From NCBI RefSeq assembly GCF_014357575.1, contig NZ_JACONW010000060.1, positions 1 through 33,467 of the forward strand: a stretch of DNA of 33,467 nt, read 5' to 3'. Below are positions 31,362 to 33,467 of this stretch, piece by piece. Within the stretch, counting starts at the first letter, position 1; each line of letters begins with the position of its first letter. Position numbers and translations under genes: made by a program. Origin of the DNA: Pseudomonas folii (GTDB lineage Bacteria > Pseudomonadota > Gammaproteobacteria > Pseudomonadales > Pseudomonadaceae). A model generated the notes under the pieces. That model made no database searches, had not been told where the DNA came from, and saw only the letters and a program-made list of their open reading frames with translations.

Positions 31362-32291
31362 TCAGGTCCACCAGTACCGCACGAGGTGAAAGAAGATCGG
31401 CGCGGCAAAGCACACGGAGTCGAGGCGATCGAGCATGCCGCCGTGACCTTCGATCATGTGACCCCAGTCCTTCACGCCACGGTCGCGCTTGATCGCCGAC
31501 ATGACGATGCCACCGGCAAAACCTAACAAGTTGACCAGCAGCGCGATCAGAATCGACTGCCACGGATTGAATGGGGTGATCCAGAACAACGCGCCGCCAA
31601 TCAGCGAGGCAAGTGCGATGCCGCCGACAAAACCTTCAACGGTCTTGGAGGGCGACAGATTGGGCGCAATCTTGCGTTTACCGAAGAGCTTGCCGCAGAC
31701 GTACTGCAACACATCCGAGAGTTGCACCACGATCACCAGCCAGGCGATCAGCAACAGATTGCGGCCTTCGTATCCGGCGATATCCAGCGTCAACAGGGCG
31801 GGAACGTATGACACGCAGAACACCGCGATCATCAGTCCCCACTGGACCTTCGAGGCGCGTTCGAGGAAGTGTTTGCTGTCGCCCCCCAGTGACGCAAGGA
31901 TCGGCAACAGCAAGAACACATAGACCGGAATAAAGATCGAAAACAGCCCGTACCAGTCCATCCAGATCAGGATGTATTGCAGTGGCAAGGCCACGTAGAA
32001 CGCTGCTACCAAAGCCGGGTAATCGCTTTTGCGGGTCGGCGTCAGGGTCAGGAATTCCCGAAGGGCATAGAACGATACCGCGTAGAACAGCAGGATTACC
32101 GCGGTGTATCCCAGCGAAAAGGCGATGCCGATGACAATTACCATCACCCACCACGCATTGATCCGCGCGTTCAGGTTGTCGATGACCGAATTAGGTCCGC
32201 CAGCCTTGCGTTTGAGGATGTAGCCGATCAGCGAGGCCAGCAACAAAATTGCGCCAATCCCCATGAACAACATTTGCGTCTGCTTATCCAT
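31362..32291 (-). CDS. Phosphatidate cytidylyltransferase (CdsA-like)
   Basis: Makes CDP-diacylglycerol from phosphatidic acid and CTP in the inner membrane. The product is 309 residues from the ATG at 32291, whose first base is the last base of the upstream stop (TGATG); a TTG one codon earlier is the alternative. About eight membrane helices are visible. The family signature is near the C-terminus: SPSKTVEGFVGG, then SAIKRDRGVKDWGHMIEGHG and GMLDRLDS, with the metal-binding Asp residues. Such YnbB-like accessory CdsA copies sit in lipid operons besides the housekeeping cdsA. The acyltransferase upstream supplies phosphatidic acid, so the two form consecutive steps. Confidence 0.92.
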   Translation of the reverse strand: MDKQTQMLFMGIGAILLLASLIGYILKRKAGGPNSVIDNLNARINAWWVMVIVIGIAFSLGYTAVILLFYAVSFYALREFLTLTPTRKSDYPALVAAFYVALPLQYILIWMDWYGLFSIFIPVYVFLLLPILASLGGDSKHFLERASKVQWGLMIAVFCVSYVPALLTLDIAGYEGRNLLLIAWLVIVVQLSDVLQYVCGKLFGKRKIAPNLSPSKTVEGFVGGIALASLIGGALFWITPFNPWQSILIALLVNLLGFAGGIVMSAIKRDRGVKDWGHMIEGHGGMLDRLDSVCFAAPIFFHLVRYWWT

Positions 32292-32911
32292 CAAAGCTGC
32301 TCCGGAGCCAGGGCCAGCAGCGCTTCACGGCTGCGCGACAGAAACTGTTCTTTGCTTTCTTCACTGCCCAACTGCAACGGCGCGCCGAAACTGGTGGTGC
32401 ACAACAACGGCAATGGCAGTATTCGCCCTTTTGGCATGACACGATTCAGGTTGGCGATCCACACTGGCACCAGCTCGGCCTGTGGGTAACTTTTCGCCAG
32501 GTGATACAAGCCACTTTTGAACGGCAGCAGACCCTCTTCCGGGTTGCGGGTGCCCTCCGGAAAGATGATCAGCGAATCACCGCTTTCCAGCGCTTCCAGC
32601 ATGGGCTGTAACGGGTTGCTGTCCGGCGTCTTGCGCTGACGATCCACCAGCACGCCATTGAACACACCGTTGATGATGTAGCGGCGCAGCGGACTGCTCT
32701 GCCAGTAATCCGCGCCCGCAACGGGGCGAGTCAACTTGCGCAGCGCTGGAGGCAGCGAGGCCCAGAGCAAGACGAAATCGCCGTGGCTGCTGTGGTTGGC
32801 GAAATAGATGCGTTGTGTCGGCTCTGGAGAACTGCCGAGCCACAGGCTGCGGGCACCAGTGATGCTGCGCGCGCCGGCTGTAATCAGCGTCGCGACCAAG
32901 GGTTCAAACAT
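32291..32911 (-). CDS. 1-acyl-sn-glycerol-3-phosphate acyltransferase (PlsC-like)
   Basis: A 206-residue glycerolipid acyltransferase that turns lysophosphatidic acid into phosphatidic acid. The catalytic HX4D box is in FANHSSHGDFVLL (about residues 38-50), the substrate motif is LIIFPEGTRNPEEG, and RRYIINGVFNGVLVDRQ lies between them. The length is at the short end for the family. It ends overlapping the CdsA-like start and begins 9 bp after the small membrane protein gene, so all three form one operon. A CDP-alcohol phosphatidyltransferase would complete the set; if present it lies to the right of the window (inference). Confidence 0.9.
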   Translation of the reverse strand: MFEPLVATLITAGARSITGARSLWLGSSPEPTQRIYFANHSSHGDFVLLWASLPPALRKLTRPVAGADYWQSSPLRRYIINGVFNGVLVDRQRKTPDSNPLQPMLEALESGDSLIIFPEGTRNPEEGLLPFKSGLYHLAKSYPQAELVPVWIANLNRVMPKGRILPLPLLCTTSFGAPLQLGSEESKEQFLSRSREALLALAPEQL

Positions 32912-32920
32912 GGCGTTTCC

Positions 32921-33376
32921 TCAAGAGGTGACGGACAACCAAGGGAAAATCACGACCGCACTCAACAATACCAACAGCTGAACGGCCAAAAACAAAAGCT
33001 GCTGGCGCAGAAGCCGTAAAGCACCCTGACTGCGAACCGACCACGCCCGCCCGGCTTTATCCACAGGCTGGAGGCCGAGTGTGCTCAAGGCGTCATCCAG
33101 CGCTGCAGTGCGGTCTGTTGGCCACTGGGGATCGTTGGCCATGATGTGGAACAGATCAGCGTCAAATGCCACGCGCATGGCGTAGTACTTTTCCAGCAGA
33201 CCCAGAATCGTGCCCGAAACTGCGAGGATCAACAGGAATGGGTGAACGTCGGTTATCAACAGCTGAATCAGGCCGAAGGCGAGACTGAGCAGCGTCAGCC
33301 CTGTGGACAAGTTATCCAGTGCCTTGCCCCGACGCAGCAGACTGGCGACGACGTGGAGTTGCATTTCATGGGACAT
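32921..33376 (-). CDS. Small membrane protein of the phospholipid operon
   Basis: A 151-residue protein with two N-terminal hydrophobic segments (LLSLAFGLIQLLI and PFLLILAVSGTILGLLE), a cytoplasmic-looking middle (NDPQWPTDRTAALDDALSTL) and a C-terminal membrane helix (LLFLAVQLLVLLSAVVIFPW). I recognise no family. The 9-bp gap to the PlsC-like gene suggests that it supports the lipid enzymes, perhaps as an assembly or regulatory partner (inference). ATG at 33376; an in-frame Met four codons later is possible. Confidence 0.72.
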   Translation of the reverse strand: MSHEMQLHVVASLLRRGKALDNLSTGLTLLSLAFGLIQLLITDVHPFLLILAVSGTILGLLEKYYAMRVAFDADLFHIMANDPQWPTDRTAALDDALSTLGLQPVDKAGRAWSVRSQGALRLLRQQLLFLAVQLLVLLSAVVIFPWLSVTS

Positions 33377-33419
33377 CTCTGTTTGCCTTCAGGTGAGTCT
33401 GCGCCGGTTTGACGCCATC

Positions 33420-33433
33420 GCGAGCTAGCTCGC
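33420..33433. repeat. REP-like palindrome near the window edge
   Basis: GCGAGCTAGCTCGC is a perfect 14-bp palindrome, preceded by CAT and followed by TCTTCTC, as in the common Pseudomonas REP with a GCGAGC core. An inverted partner, if there is one, would lie beyond the right edge. Confidence 0.5.
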
Positions 33434-33467
33434 TCTTCTCAAAAAAACTACAACTATCTGATTTTGA

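Overview
The window looks like chromosomal DNA of a Pseudomonas of the fluorescens/syringae lineage. The evidence is: a katB-ankB catalase/ankyrin pair, a Tat-exported OpgD, a Psl-like polysaccharide hydrolase and polymerase, Pseudomonas-type REP palindromes (core GGACCGGCTTTAGCCGGGA), and high-GC coding sequence throughout. The species cannot be fixed from the sequence alone. I see no rRNA, tRNA, CRISPR array, transposase or prophage gene.

Layout. Bases 1-4719 (+) hold the end of a repetitive Ig-like surface protein, a TolC-type outer-membrane lipoprotein, an aspartyl/asparaginyl beta-hydroxylase-like protein and a sulfotransferase-like protein. A SAM methyltransferase (4724-5794, -) converges on them. 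Two small genes follow (6087-7112, +): a DUF3592-like membrane protein and a Gly-rich protein of unknown function. Bases 7178-9191 (-) form a tight operon of two tiny genes and a methyl-accepting chemotaxis protein, each junction an ATGA overlap. It faces a divergent AraC-type regulator (9722-10741), and the region between holds 21-bp-spaced direct repeats over a candidate promoter. Bases 10861-17942 are a 5-oxoprolinase-type locus: a GntR/FCD repressor divergent from an unorthodox NRAMP transporter, PxpA, a DUF1445 protein, a PxpB-PxpC fusion and a biotin carboxylase-BCCP fusion. A three-copy, 144-bp-period REP array follows.

Bases 18451-22574 carry an orphan glycosyltransferase-like gene, ankB, katB and a solute-binding protein. 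Bases 22709-27268 (-) form a three-gene exopolysaccharide cassette: a Wzy/ligase-like polymerase, a PslG-like glycoside hydrolase and an OafA-like acyltransferase with an SGNH domain. Then come opgD (27777-29399, -), a dihydrolipoyl dehydrogenase (29685-31085, -) and a phospholipid operon (31362-33376, -) with a CdsA-like enzyme, an acyltransferase and a small membrane protein. Palindromic repeats separate several of these units.

How they may work together. Much of the window concerns the cell envelope: adhesin, exopolysaccharide, glucans and phospholipid. The two most interesting associations are a surface adhesin and exporter next to a hydroxylase and sulfotransferase that could act in sequence, and the chemoreceptor operon with two coupled micro-genes under likely AraC-family control.
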